A DNA stretch of 64,000 nucleotides from Larus michahellis (Eukaryota; Chordata; Aves; Charadriiformes; Laridae). Position numbers and translations under genes: made by a program. The notes below the pieces were generated by a model. That model saw only the letters and a program-made list of their open reading frames with translations, searched no databases and was not told the DNA's origin. Positions 1-11,500 of this stretch are shown one piece after another (the stretch's first letter is position 1; every line of letters starts with the position of its first letter). Location of the stretch: contig NC_133900.1 in the NCBI RefSeq assembly GCF_964199755.1, positions 78,476,727-78,540,726 of the forward strand, read 5' to 3'.

Positions 1-86
1 GTTGAGGCAGAGAGTAATAACTAACTACTTGTTGATGCAGTACTTGCCTGAAAACCCCATTAACTTTTCTTTTTTCCTTTTGGAAG
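1..86 (+). other. SLC7A2: SLC7A2 last intron, 3' end
   Basis: The window opens inside an intron. It ends in a pyrimidine-rich tract (about 66-81) and an AG at 85-86, directly before the coding exon. No other signal is visible in it. Confidence 0.8.
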
Positions 87-274
87 GCTTCCTCATTTAC
101 TTTGCTTATGGCATCAGGCACAGTCTTGAAGGTCATCGTGGTGATGGAGATGACGACTCTTGTTCAGAAAACAGTGGGCTGCAAGAAAAGAACCCTGTGG
201 AAGAAGTGGATGAACCTGAAAATGCAAATGAAAGCGATCAATTTCTTGCACATGAAAGGACAAGTGAATGTTAA
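87..274 (+). CDS. SLC7A2: SLC7A2 terminal coding exon (cationic amino-acid transporter 2, C-terminus)
   Basis: SLC7A2 (CAT2) is a plasma-membrane transporter of arginine, lysine and ornithine with many membrane spans. Only its C-terminal exon is here. The exon starts after the AG at 85-86; its first two bases complete a split glycine codon. The reading begins GFLIYFAYGIRHSLEGH, which is the end of the last membrane segment and the start of the cytoplasmic tail, as I know it from vertebrate CAT2. An acidic, poorly conserved tail rich in D, E, S and N follows and ends in HERTSEC, where mammals end in a similar TSE-type motif. The stop TAA is at 272-274. All upstream exons lie left of the window, so this is a partial gene. 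Position next to PDGFRL and MTUS1 agrees with mammalian synteny. Confidence 0.93.
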
Positions 275-1832
275 TCTATGCAAACATACAAGTCTTTTAA
301 ACCTTTAATTGACATTTTACTTGCGGACTGAAATTTCAAAAGCTTTCTGCCAACATTGTGCCTCTTGAAAGTGTTTACTACAAGGCCTGGCTGATATTTT
401 GGACAAGCTGCTAATCCATGTTCATCATTTCAGAACTGACAGCATGGAGATTAATATTTAAATTAAAAAACAAACAAGAGAAGTACCCTTTGGTAAGCAA
501 AAATTTGGATGCGTTGTTTGAACTGTCATCCAAAATCAATGGCAATCACAAAATATGAAGAATTTTAGAACTGCCTGCAAGAAGTTATGAATATTTGACA
601 ATGCATTGTGAACACAAGTGCCTTTTATACCTTCTCTTTATCTCTGTTATGTGTTTTGGTCACAATTTAATAGCTCTCTTTTTTTACAGAAGTAACTCTT
701 ACGGGAGATAAACTGCAGACTGGCCTGGAAAGTATTTGCAAAACAAAGGGTAATCATACAGATCTGATACTTTGCAAAAAGTAAAAGATCCTATATTTAT
801 ATGAAAAGAAATAATTGCTTACCCTTACTAATCAGTAGTCAAGGAGAACTCAAAACAGTGAAGATTCTTCAAAGGCTTTTAGTCCCTTTAAATAGTAGTC
901 AAGATTTCTACTTCCGTGAATTCCTGTCCTTTCAGCGATACTGTGTGTATAAAATAATACTCCCCAAAGGAGTTATGCTGTTTTCTGCAAAAGCATTTGG
1001 GAAATTATCTGTTGGTCACAGTATTGACAGTGACATTCATATGTGATTTAGCAAGTATTGTGCTTTTGATTTCAGAAGGGCCAGGATTTTATCCCTGACT
1101 ACATAATTTGGTACTTACATACAGCAGTCATCAAGTTGTTCTCCTTAGAACTTATTTATTCCTGCTATACTTTCTTCTCTATCATCTGCCAGAGCTGATA
1201 TTTCTGAGATGAGTTGTTACACATTGCTTCTCCTCAGAAAAATTAATGCACAAAATTCCAGCCACCTTTTTCAGATGGAAGGGGAGGTTAAAAAAACAGA
1301 GGCTCAGGCTTTGGAAAAAATCCTTGTCAAAACAGTTTTTCAGTGCTTCGCTAAGCCTTAAACGTATGTTATCACAGCAGTTTTCCATGAGACAAGCCTA
1401 CATCCACAAATCCATTCATGTGGGTAGGATGTCCAAATGCTAATTTATGTAAAGTACCAAACTGTTGCAGCAGTGCTGGGTGAACAAGTATTTTAAAGCT
1501 ACTGAAAATGGAAGCTGTTCTTTCAACATAAAAAGTCGTGTTACCTGTCAAAGGCAACCAGATATTTTACCACTTTTTCTCAGCAAGTAGTAGGCTCAAA
1601 GTCCCATGAAGGACTCCACAATATGAAGTTATTTTGCAAGAATGTATTTATAAAAATAACTTCCTTAAAGTAAGAATTGTCTTGGACTTTGTCATGGAGA
1701 GTTCCTGGTACCAATCATTGGTATTAATAATATTGGTAATCTCGGTTGTTAGGTATAAAAACTTCAGATCCCATGAGAGCTATGTTGGTTGACAGTGAAA
1801 AGCACCTTACTTTTTACAATAGCTGGAATTTC

Positions 1833-1880
1833 ACAAAAAAAGAAAAAAAGGAAAAAAAGAAAAAAAAAGAAAAAAAGAAA
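1833..1880. repeat. A/G purine-rich simple repeat
   Basis: This is a run of A tracts of five to nine bases separated by single or double G, about 48 bases with no pyrimidine. It lies inside the SLC7A2 3' UTR and is expected to vary in length. Confidence 0.9.
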
Positions 1881-4800
1881 CTGGTTAAGCTGCTTCTGTC
1901 TCTCTCCTGTTCTTTTTCACAGCAATAGATTCATGCTTTTTAATGTTAAAACGACTCCTGTTGTTGTAGCAGAGTAGTGTGCCCAAACGTTAAAGGGCAG
2001 AAGGAGAAGCGCTTCTTGATGGAGAACCCTGCACTGGGCTGCTCTTCCACCGTGGACTAGGTCTGAGGTTTTCAGCCTGATCCTTTCTTCCCAGGTTGAA
2101 CTGGGAAGAGCGGACGCTGCCGTGCTGGCACCAGTGTACGATAGATGTATGCTGGTCTATCAGTGGCCTCTACTGGCTACGCAGCGTTAGGAGTAGCAGT
2201 CGGAAAATGTAAGAGGCGTGCAATAGGTAAAACACCTACCTCTTAGCTGAGCTTCCAGCATATACATCCTCTAACTGCAACTGCTGTTGTCCTAAGGACT
2301 GTTGTAGCGATTGGTGGTCCTTAAAAATGGACGGGACGCAGCGGATGAGGAGAAACTATAGGGTAAGTGGCAATGGGATACTGGTTTTTAATAAATTGCA
2401 ATCCATCCAGAATTGATCATGTTATAGTTCCTTGTTTCCAAAATTCATCATTGTTTACAAGATGCCATTAAAGAAAGACTCAAATCTCATATTAGACTAA
2501 TACAGGTAGATGATATGCTAAGTAAATATTTGGTTGATAGGAACGGATAGGAATTCTCAGGGCAGTTCCTGGAGCTATTGATAATTTTCAATATGTCTAT
2601 TCAGTGAATGAAAGTGCTGTCTGTGTCAGTTGGATCTGCTATTTAAATTGTACTTGCTCAACTAGGGCCCATTTTTATGCCAAAAATGACTAAAGAACTA
2701 TACGTTCTTGTTTGAAATATTAGAAATTTAAGACTCTCCAGGGTCTCGAAAGGAATCCAATATAGTAATCCTTAGATATGTCAAAACAAAGGTTTTATTT
2801 TAAAGTAATCAAAAAATAGAGTAAATGAATGTATGTTCTGTTGGTTTTAATCCTACAAGTATTTGAAATAGAGAAGAAGCTGATGCTTTTCCTGAAGCAC
2901 AGCTTCATTCAGTGGTTATGTTTCAGAGGACATTCTTAACCTGCCTTGCCGAGCGCTCTTAAATCCTCAGCTGCCACAAATGCTGTTGCCGTGGGGGCAA
3001 GTCAGCAGTGCTCAGGCAAAGCTTTTGCTCTATTGAACACGGCTCTTTTAAAATTCCTTACACATCTGGGTGTGTGGGAGGCAGAGACTGACTTTTTTCC
3101 TATGGTTGCTGATGCCGCAGAGCAGGCGAGCCAGGCTCCCAAGATGCAAACTGCTGCTGTTCCATGATGTGCAAGGAAGATGCCGTTCCCTCCCAAGGCC
3201 ATCATATAGAATGTATGTGTGCACACGCCTGTCTATGTTTGCGTCTGTCTGACGTTAGCCCATAGTGATTTTGATGTACTGATTAAAATAATTTCTATAC
3301 TGCACTGGAATTTTCCTTTGAAGGGATACTGTCAATATAATAAACTTCTGACTAAAGCAAGTGCTAGCTAAAGCTTCTGGAGATACAGAAAATAAATTTT
3401 CCAGTTTATTTACCTAGTGGATGTGTCAGCACTTTGTGTATTGACAGTTTCCCCTTTCGTTGTATAAATATTTCTCCCCCCTTGCTAGAGAAATTAATTA
3501 TATAAAAATAAAAGAATGTGCCTGTACCAATGTTGCTAAGGGAGATGGGAGCAGCTGCAGCACAGGAACTATCCACTTAACTAATGAGATATAAAATGAA
3601 ATTAAAGGAAACTCATTGGGTATTCTCGGTTGCTTCAAGTGTGTAAAGCTTATTTATATGTGTGTATAGTTAAAGTCGTTATTAGTCAGTGGCTGAGTAA
3701 GAGCTCGACAAGCCAGAAGTAAGATATTTATGCTAATTTTGATACGCATTTGTATATGCAATCTTGAAATTCCAGATGCTTTGGAGGAGCCGGCCGTGTG
3801 AAGGACAGCCACGCTAGTCCTGACACAGGAGCCGCGTATGAAACAAATAGTGATTTTGTTCTTGCGTTTGCTGTATGTCTGTATTTGCTGAGAGAGCAGC
3901 TGAAAGCACAAGTCCAGTGGAATTAAATTGTCGTTATTATTTTTTAACATAGTTGTTGATAGTGTAAATTGTTCTGTGCAAATAATAATGGTATGTGTTA
4001 ATACAAAATATCTATTACTGGAGATAGCTTATTGGTTTTTTCTTCCTTTGTGGAAATAAATCCTCCAAAGCATGCGTTTGCATTGGTACATTCTGGATGT
4101 GCCTTTACATAGAAGAATTAATTCTTATCTAGTTGGTTTTAACAAAGTAAGCCAAAGCATATTTAAGGGAGAACAAATAAATCTTTTTGTTCTGAGGGAT
4201 AAGAGATAAGATGATATTTCTGTACAATTCATGTTACCTAAAGTGATCTTCTTGTGGTATTCCAGTTCTAATTCTGCCATAGGAAATTTTATGAGGTATC
4301 TTAGATTTCATTGCCTGTTACCCTGGACAAAACTGTTCTGTTAATAATTGCACGCTTTTTCATGCACAACAAATGCTGGTTAGATTCCTGAAATCTGTCA
4401 TATTATGTTTATGTCACCATGTGTTAAAGCCATTTATATTACCTGCTGTTAGAGAATTATCAGTAATAATTGTCGATACTAGCGATAAAGAGTTACTTAT
4501 GTACTTACTTAGGTATTTAACTATGCCATCCAGAAACTTCAAATGATACAATGAATTTAGAGACAAAACTTGGTAAAGCTGAGATATATATTCTGTATTT
4601 TATTAGATGGTAAGTGTACAAGTCTGGCCACCTTTCCCCTAAAATGTATGCAAAGATATATATATTTTTAAGAAATAAAAGCGTACTGTTTTCCTGGAGG
4701 TTTTAAGAAGTGCCAATATCAGATGTGCCATAAGCATCCTGAGATACTGAAAGCTGAACAACCCGGGTGAAATCTGTGACGGTGCAGGAAATCTGTGTGG

Positions 4801-5885
4801 GACTGTGCAATCGTTTTAATCCGGTGTGATGCCTTTGACATTGAGGTGCATTTTGTACAGTAGGAATTTAATTTGCATGATGGCTGGCATGTGTTACTTG
4901 ATTACATAAAAAAGCACCTTTTAGTGCTCTTGGGCCCTAATTCTTCCTAGAATTGCCAGGAAGTTTGTACAAATTGCAGTATGCTCATTGAAAGCACTGG
5001 GGTTATTCAGTGTTAGGCAAATATGTATTTTACAGAAAGAGCAGGTGATGTTTCACATAGTGTAGGATCTTTGTATTTGTTTTTAATTTCCTGTGCCTTT
5101 AGTATTTCTTTCTGGTATGTGTTTTGAGGACCTCTGAATTTTTTAATAGTTGGACCTTTCCAAAGCTAAATATAACGCCTTTGCTATTTCCTGATCTGTT
5201 TTCCATTCGACTTTAGAAATCAAACTCCTTCACATTAGCTAAGTTGAAGGATTTCTGTGCGTAGACATGCATTACAAAGAACTGTGTAAATAGATCGTTA
5301 TTTTTATTGTCAGTTGGACAAATTCTGTTGTCTTTGAATGTTTTCATTGAGCCTTGTGCCAGGTAAACTCCAGCTTCACCAAGTTTAGTTGGAGTCGGGA
5401 GAAAGGATAAAAGGATTTTAATGTTTAGGAGGGCTTTTTTCTTTTGTGTTACCAGAAAGTAAAGCACGAAATATGTGTTACATATCTTTAAAAACAGTTA
5501 TGTGTGCATCATTTTAAAAAAACGTTAAGTGTTCATATTCATTTTAACTCTTTTTGTTCATATGTACATTGTAGTGATTATTTCTGTATTATAATGCTGC
5601 TGAGCATTTCAAATGTAGATAGAATGATTGTGATGCAACTTAAACTACAAATTTGTATTTCTTTGAAGTGTTCTACCAAAATGAAAAGTCTTGAATTTTT
5701 ATGAATGTAAAAATGCTTATATTTAAGAATATGGTGCTTGTTTTTTTCACTTTTACAATAGAATTGTAATCGGCGATGTTTTTAGTTACCTTAGTTCCAA
5801 ATTCTGATGGAAATTACATTGCTCTTCATTTACTGTAAAATGTGCTTTACGGGATAACAATTGTGCATTTGTTCCGTATTTTTTA

Positions 5886-5891
5886 AATAAA
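5886..5891 (+). terminator. SLC7A2: Probable distal poly(A) signal of SLC7A2
   Basis: The hexamer AATAAA is followed by T/G-rich sequence (cacttgtatgtacttc) within 25 bases, a usual cleavage-site context. It is the last good + strand signal before the intergenic region. Confidence 0.6.
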
Positions 5892-5915
5892 GCTGAATAT
5901 CACTTGTATGTACTT

Positions 5916-7082
5916 CATGCAACAGCTCTAACTGTAACCACCACTGTAATTTTAGTAAACACTAAAATAATACTACGACTTAATAACCATTAGTGCGTCA
6001 GGTATCTAATGTCATGACATTATACAAATCATAACTGATTTAAAATGAATAACATGATAACTCATAGGGGTTTTATGGAGGGGAAAAAGACCAACCATAT
6101 TTTATGTTTAAATGTGTTACTTTTCCAGTGGTCTGGAGATGGGGATAGTAGCAGCCTTTGTTTTGTACTTGCTTCCAAGCACTCAAGAAGTCACTGAAAT
6201 AGAGAATAACACCCTTTGATTTGGGCATTTTGTCTTACAGTGCCAAACCAGAGATGATGTTAGGTTCGGTTTCCAGAGTGAGTAGCCCTCAGTGTTCATG
6301 GTGCTCAACTTTCTGAAGCACCAAGCCTTGTCCTGGCAGCATCCAACCTCAGAGTTGGATGGATAAACTCACTGTTGTCCCCTTTTTGGAAAAAAAAAAA
6401 AAAAAAAAAAAAAGAAAATAACTTCCTCAGCTTTGAATACTACTGTGGGTATATGAAGAGACTAAAAGCATGAGGCAATGGACAACAATAGCCTTGACAC
6501 TTCGCAGACTTAAGAGTAGCTATGACTTTGGTGTTTTTCCTGAGGTGTACTGCAACTCTGTTATATAATTCCTTAAAAAGTTTTCAAGTGATTAATAGTC
6601 ACCTTATCATATATACAGATTACTAACACTGATCTTGAAAATCTTGGTTTTATGAAGCAATGGGAATATGGCCACTGATTTAAATAAGGACAAGAGTCAT
6701 TCTGCAAGTATCACATTTAAAGCACTGATCTGAAAAGATGGGATGGTTTAAGCTGTCAGTTTACTTGTGGAGAATTGGGGTCATTATTTGTAGGTTCACA
6801 TTAATTCTTCTGATGACTATAAACAGCAACACATAGATCCCTCCTCTATTTTTCTACTGTCAGCTTTTTCTGAGCAGGCTTTTGTGAAACTCTTTGCTGT
6901 GGCAGGCTGTAATGGGTGCCATAGTTTGACTTAAAAATGTACTTTTGCTGTTTTAGGCCAACACAGATCTGTGCTTGATGTCCACCCGTAAAGCAACCTG
7001 TGGTATATAACCTGTATGTCCATCCATAGGGTCAGCTGTGATGTGTCACCTGTGGTATATAACCTGCACATCCACCCATAGT
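5916..7082. other. SLC7A2-PDGFRL intergenic region
   Basis: No reading frame or conserved exon was recognised. It contains a 24-base A run at 6390-6413 and a short direct duplication at about 6990-7085. An LTR-like block follows. Confidence 0.7.
6390..6413. repeat. Poly(A) run, 24 bases
   Basis: An uninterrupted run of A. It could be a simple repeat or the tail of an old retroposed copy; I recognise nothing in the preceding 300 bases that would decide this. Confidence 0.9.
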
Positions 7083-7083
7083 G
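6988..7083. repeat. Imperfect direct duplication, unit about 56 bases
   Basis: The string acctgtggtatataacctg occurs at about 6993 and again at about 7049. Each copy is followed by a near copy of tccatccatag. This gives two imperfect tandem units ending at the border of the LTR-like block. Confidence 0.75.
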
Positions 7084-7600
7084 TTACTGTAAGCCGGTGA
7101 TTAAGGACTCAATTTTGGAGTGTTAGAAAGCAGGCATTCTTTATTGCAGCGCTGGGTGTCCAGGGAATCACTTTGCCTAGTGTGTGCACTGAGCTGCTCT
7201 ACTACAAAGGTTATAAGTGATCAGAATGTACATATCCATTACATTTCCGAGAAATGATTAACATATTCATACTATCACCTAGAACTCATTAATACATATA
7301 AATGTCCTTGACACATGGCGATCCATGTCCATTGGTGGTCTTCCAGGGTCCTCTGGTGGTCATCAATAGTCTTCCTCACTGTGTCCGCTGATTGAACTCA
7401 GTCTTCGTGCATACTCAGTTTGTCTTTTGGCTTGGTTTGCAACTCTTGTTTTCACAAAACTAGCTTATTCTAGCATCTCTCCCTATCTACTCTACTCAAG
7501 GATGCAACGTCTCAAGACTTCCTTTTGTCCAACTAAACCTAGCAGATGTTTAACCCATCCGCTTACAAAGCACTTCAAACTTAGATACACTATTCCAGTA
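7083..7600 (-). mobile_element. LTR-like fragment of an avian endogenous retrovirus
   Basis: Read on the minus strand, the block has an AATAAAG poly(A) signal (plus-strand TTTATT at about 7140) followed by about 55 bases ending in a TTACA-type terminus. It matches, from memory, a common avian LTR type whose complementary strand begins TGTAA, followed by GTGATTAAGGACTC and GCAGGCATTCTTTATTGCAGCGCTGG. No internal retroviral genes follow, so it is a solo or partial LTR. I could not find matching target-site duplications, and the left end (7083-7088) and right end (about 7600) are estimates. Confidence 0.55.
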
Positions 7601-7889
7601 AGGAGGGAACCAGGAGGGAACCATATGTTCTTTTTAGCTTGGTATCAGTAAGGCCTGAGGGCCTTCCACCCCAGCTGCGTATGCGTCTTTTTGTGCTGTT
7701 TGAGGCTACTGTATCACCAACTACTCTATCATAGGGTGACCCGCTCCCCTCTGTGGATCCAGCTACAGGCCCAAAGGGCAACCAAGAATTCACACGTGCA
7801 CAAAGCCACTTCTGGCAAGGGGCAGCTGTCACTGAGGAGCTCATTCAAGTGATAAACCTCCACAGGTGTCCCTGAGCTGGAGGTCATTG
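7601..7889. other. Upstream region of PDGFRL
   Basis: Moderately GC-rich sequence between the LTR-like block and the CpG island. It holds minus-strand open frames but nothing recognisable; these are judged chance frames. Confidence 0.5.
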
Positions 7890-8560
7890 GGGATGCAGCT
7901 CTGTTCCCGCCCGGCACACTGAGCCCGCCCCTGAGGGGCGACCCGCGCGGACACCCGCTGGGCCTGGCCCGCCTGTGGGGCGTCTCGGCCGGTTCCTCCT
8001 CCCTCAGAGAAGAAGGGCGTGTGGCGGCGGCTCCTGAGGCGGCACAGCCTCCCCCCGCCGGGGAGACCCAGGCAGGGAGCCCCGCCGCCGGCCGGCTCCT
8101 CCCCACACCGCCGCCCGCCGAGCCGCCCCGCCGCAGCCCGCCGCCCCGGCCGCTCTCGCCATGCGGCTCTGGGTGCTCCTCAGCCTGCTGCTGCTGCAGG
8201 AAACGCTGCCGCACGGTGAGCCGCCACCCCCGCCGGGTTCCCCCGTTTTCCTGACCGCCGGGCCGCCTCCCCCCGCCCTCAGCACGGCCGCCCCTGCCCC
8301 GCGAAGCCGCCCCCCGCCCCGCCACGACAGCCCCCGGGAGCCATCTCGGGGGGCGGCGGCCGGGCTGCCGTCCCGCCGGGCAGAGGCGGAGGAAAGGCGG
8401 GTTCCTCCGTCGGTCTGCGGCCAGCGAGGCGCCGAGGCTTTTCCACCGGAGACCGAAATCGTGGGGTTTTTGAGAAAGGCGTTTGCGGCGGCACCAAGTG
8501 CCCCTCGCCTGCCTCTGTCCTCAGGGGCGACGCTTAAATCCCTCCCGGCCGGAGGAGGGT
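7890..8560. promoter_or_regulatory. PDGFRL: CpG island over the PDGFRL promoter and first exon
   Basis: GC content rises sharply, with dense CpG and several GC-box-like CCGCCC/CCCCGCC strings between about 7900 and 8160. Exon 1 lies inside. No TATA box is obvious at a suitable distance from the start codon, which fits a CpG-island promoter with dispersed start sites. The transcription start cannot be fixed from sequence. Confidence 0.75.
8161..8215 (+). CDS. PDGFRL: PDGFRL exon 1 (signal peptide)
   Basis: It encodes [18 protein letters not shown] plus one base, a classical signal peptide. The donor is CACG|gtgag at 8216. The open frame continues to 8754 without a stop, but the composition there is intronic and the splice to exon 2 restores homology. 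Confidence 0.93.
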
Positions 8561-11500
8561 CAGCACTGGACGTGGTGCTCGAGTTTTTGGGTGTTTTTCT
8601 TCAAAAAACCGCGGTTGTTGGTTTGTGGAGAGGACCGAACTTTACTTGTAACTTGGTTTCAGGTTGTGATGGAGTCTTGGTGGGGGAAGAGGCGAGTTTT
8701 TGGCTGGGGAGGGACATTCATAACCAATCCTTCACTTACATAGACCTCAACTAGGTGATAGAGAGGCTGTTTCCCTCTTGGAAAAGGTGAATAAACTTAC
8801 TAAAACTTCAGAAGAAACAAAATTCCTTTTGTTTTTCACCACAGCAGAGCTTGGGGAGCAAGACCTGTGTAGCCCCTGAAGGGTTTGTGGAGAGAAGGGC
8901 ACGAGCTCCAAGGGGCATGGTGAAGGGCACAGAGGCCGTTACCACACACCGCCCAGGAGGTCGTAAGGAAAAAATTCTTGCAAGAACGTAAAATTCCTTC
9001 ACCCTGAGAGCTGTTAAGCACTGAAAGAAGTTGTCGAGGGAGGCTGTAGAGTCTCCAGCCTTTGGAATAGTCAGAGATAGACCGGACGAAGCTCTGAGCA
9101 GCTGAACGGGGTGGGAAGGCACTTCAGAAGTCCTTTCCAGCCTGACTTTATGGCTACGTGCAAAGGAATTGCGCTCTGGACCAGTGTGGTGTGGGAGAGG
9201 ATTTCTGCTGAAAGATCCAGTCTGTGGGTGTGCACTGCCACATCAAGAAGAGAGTTTTCTATTTGAGAAACAGATGGTAAAGACACAGAATGAGAAATAG
9301 TTGTAACTTGGGCAAAAGATTTCTCAGGCCTATGCTTTTCTTAGTTTTTCTGGTTTATACTGAGGTTTGTCTGGGTGCTTCGCACTGCATCATCCAGAAG
9401 TTTAGCTACGGGAAAAAGTAACCTGGCATATTTATAACAGCTCTGTCTCAAAAGCTATAGGTACAAATCGTAATGTAGACATTGTGATTTCAAAACAGCC
9501 TTCCTAATTTAGCTTATTTTAGCTTATAAACAGTGAAATATGTCCCTCCAGATTGCCCATACGGGTGCTGATGTGTCAGCTTGTGTTGTCCATGTGAGTG
9601 TGTGTTTGTATGATTAACTTTTCACTTGAAGTACCACAAATAGAGATGTGTCCAACCTGTTTTGTTACGTTAGTTGTGATCACAAAGACTCTTCCCTCTC
9701 ATCTTAATCCCGGTGGTTAAGAATTATTCTTTATGATAACCTCACACTTGATTTATTATTTTTTTTCAAGGAAGAATTCATCATCAGTATTAACAAGAAT
9801 TGAAAGGTCTCTAATGCTGCCAGGATGTGTATGTGGATATAGGTGATGTCTCAAGTAAAAACTGTATGCTTTTTAGCATTGTGTGACTAACACTCATTTG
9901 CGGGTTGTTGTGTGTGTAACATCTGCGAGAACAAGGGGTAGACGAACATTAAAGGATAGGATGAGACAAGTACTGTGAACCAGGAGCAAAAGTGACTGTG
10001 TGGTGTATTTCTGTGACATATCGATGCCTAGTCTCGTACTTCGGCATTATCGGTTAGTAGGGACCCTGCATATAGTATTGCAGAGGAAATGGGTACAGTG
10101 CGTCTTAGAACTGACATAAGGAGCTGATCAGAGGTAGAAAGGAGTTTTCTCAGTTGATATCTTTCTACTGTCTTAATTATTACTTTTTTAATAAGAAGTG
10201 TTATTGCTGGATTAAAACAATGAGGGTTCTGCAAATAAATCTGGTGAGATGGTAAAGCATCCCAAACGTGGCATATCCATGTACTTGCATAAATGGGCTC
10301 CTTGAGTTTGTTCACTTCCCTTGCAGTTTGGGTAATGGGGGAATCTGTGTGGTGGGTTCTGTGTTCTTGGAGGGATTTGATTGTGTGTCCTCTTTATCTT
10401 TGGTGATAGACTATTGCACCAGTTAATTTAGTTATTGGGCATACAGGTGCTTGATTCAGCGATGAGAGAAGGCAGGATCGTGAGGTGCAGACGTGGTGGT
10501 GTCAGTAGATACCTGGACAGACTGATAGGGAGTGTTGGGGAGGAGCGTGGTCACAGCTTGCTTGGAAACTCACTTCTCAGTGAGGTGTAGCAGAGAGGCA
10601 AAACTTGGTTTTCTGTGTAGGTGGGTAGAAGCTCCTCTGATGGTGTTTTCCCAAAATGCCCCTCCTGTCACCTGCAGGGAAAAACAAGGTCAGACAGACA
10701 AGAGTCTCACTGTGTGAGTGTGGTATAGGAGGGAAGTATTCAAACTCGCTGGGAGCTACAGAAACGTGGAACAGAGGGAACTTGTGCAGAGAGGAAAAAC
10801 ATCTAGAGAAAATCAAAACCAGACTTCTGGCACTAAAATTGAAAAGCTTTCATAGGGGAGCCTTTGAGAGTTTCTTAAAGGCAGAGTGTCACGTGTGGAA
10901 GAGCATGCAGTTTGGGATGGTGCATTTCCTTGGGGTGAGGTTGTAAGATCTGCGTGCCTTCGAACAAGTGTCAGGATTGAGGTTTGCAGAATGTAGTGGA
11001 AATGGCAAAGAGTAGTTTGAACGAATAGCCCTATTTCAATAGGGTTGTGCGGGCGGGGAGAAAAGTGTGTCTAGACCAAAGCTTGTGGGTTTCTACAGTG
11101 TTGTAGTTTAACCCCAGCTGGCAACTATGACCGTACGGCTGCTAGCTCACTCCCCCCATGGCGGGATGTGGGAGAGAATCAGAAGAGTGAGAGAACTCAT
11201 GGGTTGAGATAAAGACTGTTTAATAAGTAAACAAAAAGACATGCAAGCAAAGCAAAACAAGGAATTCATTCACTGCTTTCCATTGGCAGGCAGGTGTTTG
11301 GCTGTCTTCAGGAAAGCAGTAATGGTTACTTGGGAAGACAAATGCCATCACTCTAAATGTCCTCCCTTCTCTTCTTTCCCCCATCTTTCTACATTGAGCA
11401 TGATGCCATGTGGCATGGAATATCCCTTTGGTGAGTTGGGGTCAGCTGTTCCAGCTGTGTTTCCTCCTAGCTTCTTGTGCCCCCCCCATTCCACTCGCTG

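Larger units (their letters stand above)
275..5915 (+). other. SLC7A2: SLC7A2 3' untranslated region (probable long form)
   Basis: There is no coding evidence between the SLC7A2 stop and the next gene; the stretch is AT-rich with only short chance reading frames. Poly(A) signals on the + strand occur at 3339-3344, 3391-3396 and, most convincingly, at 5886-5891, after several hundred AT-rich bases typical of a distal 3' UTR. Mammalian CAT2 is known to make long mRNAs with several kb of 3' UTR, so a 5.6-kb UTR is plausible. The exact end, and whether the earlier signals are used, cannot be told from sequence. Confidence 0.6.

Noticed and set aside
3654-3950. 98-codon minus-strand frame in the SLC7A2 3' UTR
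   Set aside because: No domain, no homology, and chance frames of this size occur throughout the window.
7729-8325. 198-codon open frame on the minus strand, and overlapping + frames, in the PDGFRL CpG island
   Set aside because: Gly/Arg/Pro-rich translation is what any frame gives in CpG-rich DNA, and it lies antisense to exon 1 without splice or homology support.
8216-8754. Continuation of the PDGFRL exon 1 frame for 179 codons
   Set aside because: A strong donor at 8216 joins to a homologous exon in phase; the read-through is intronic composition.
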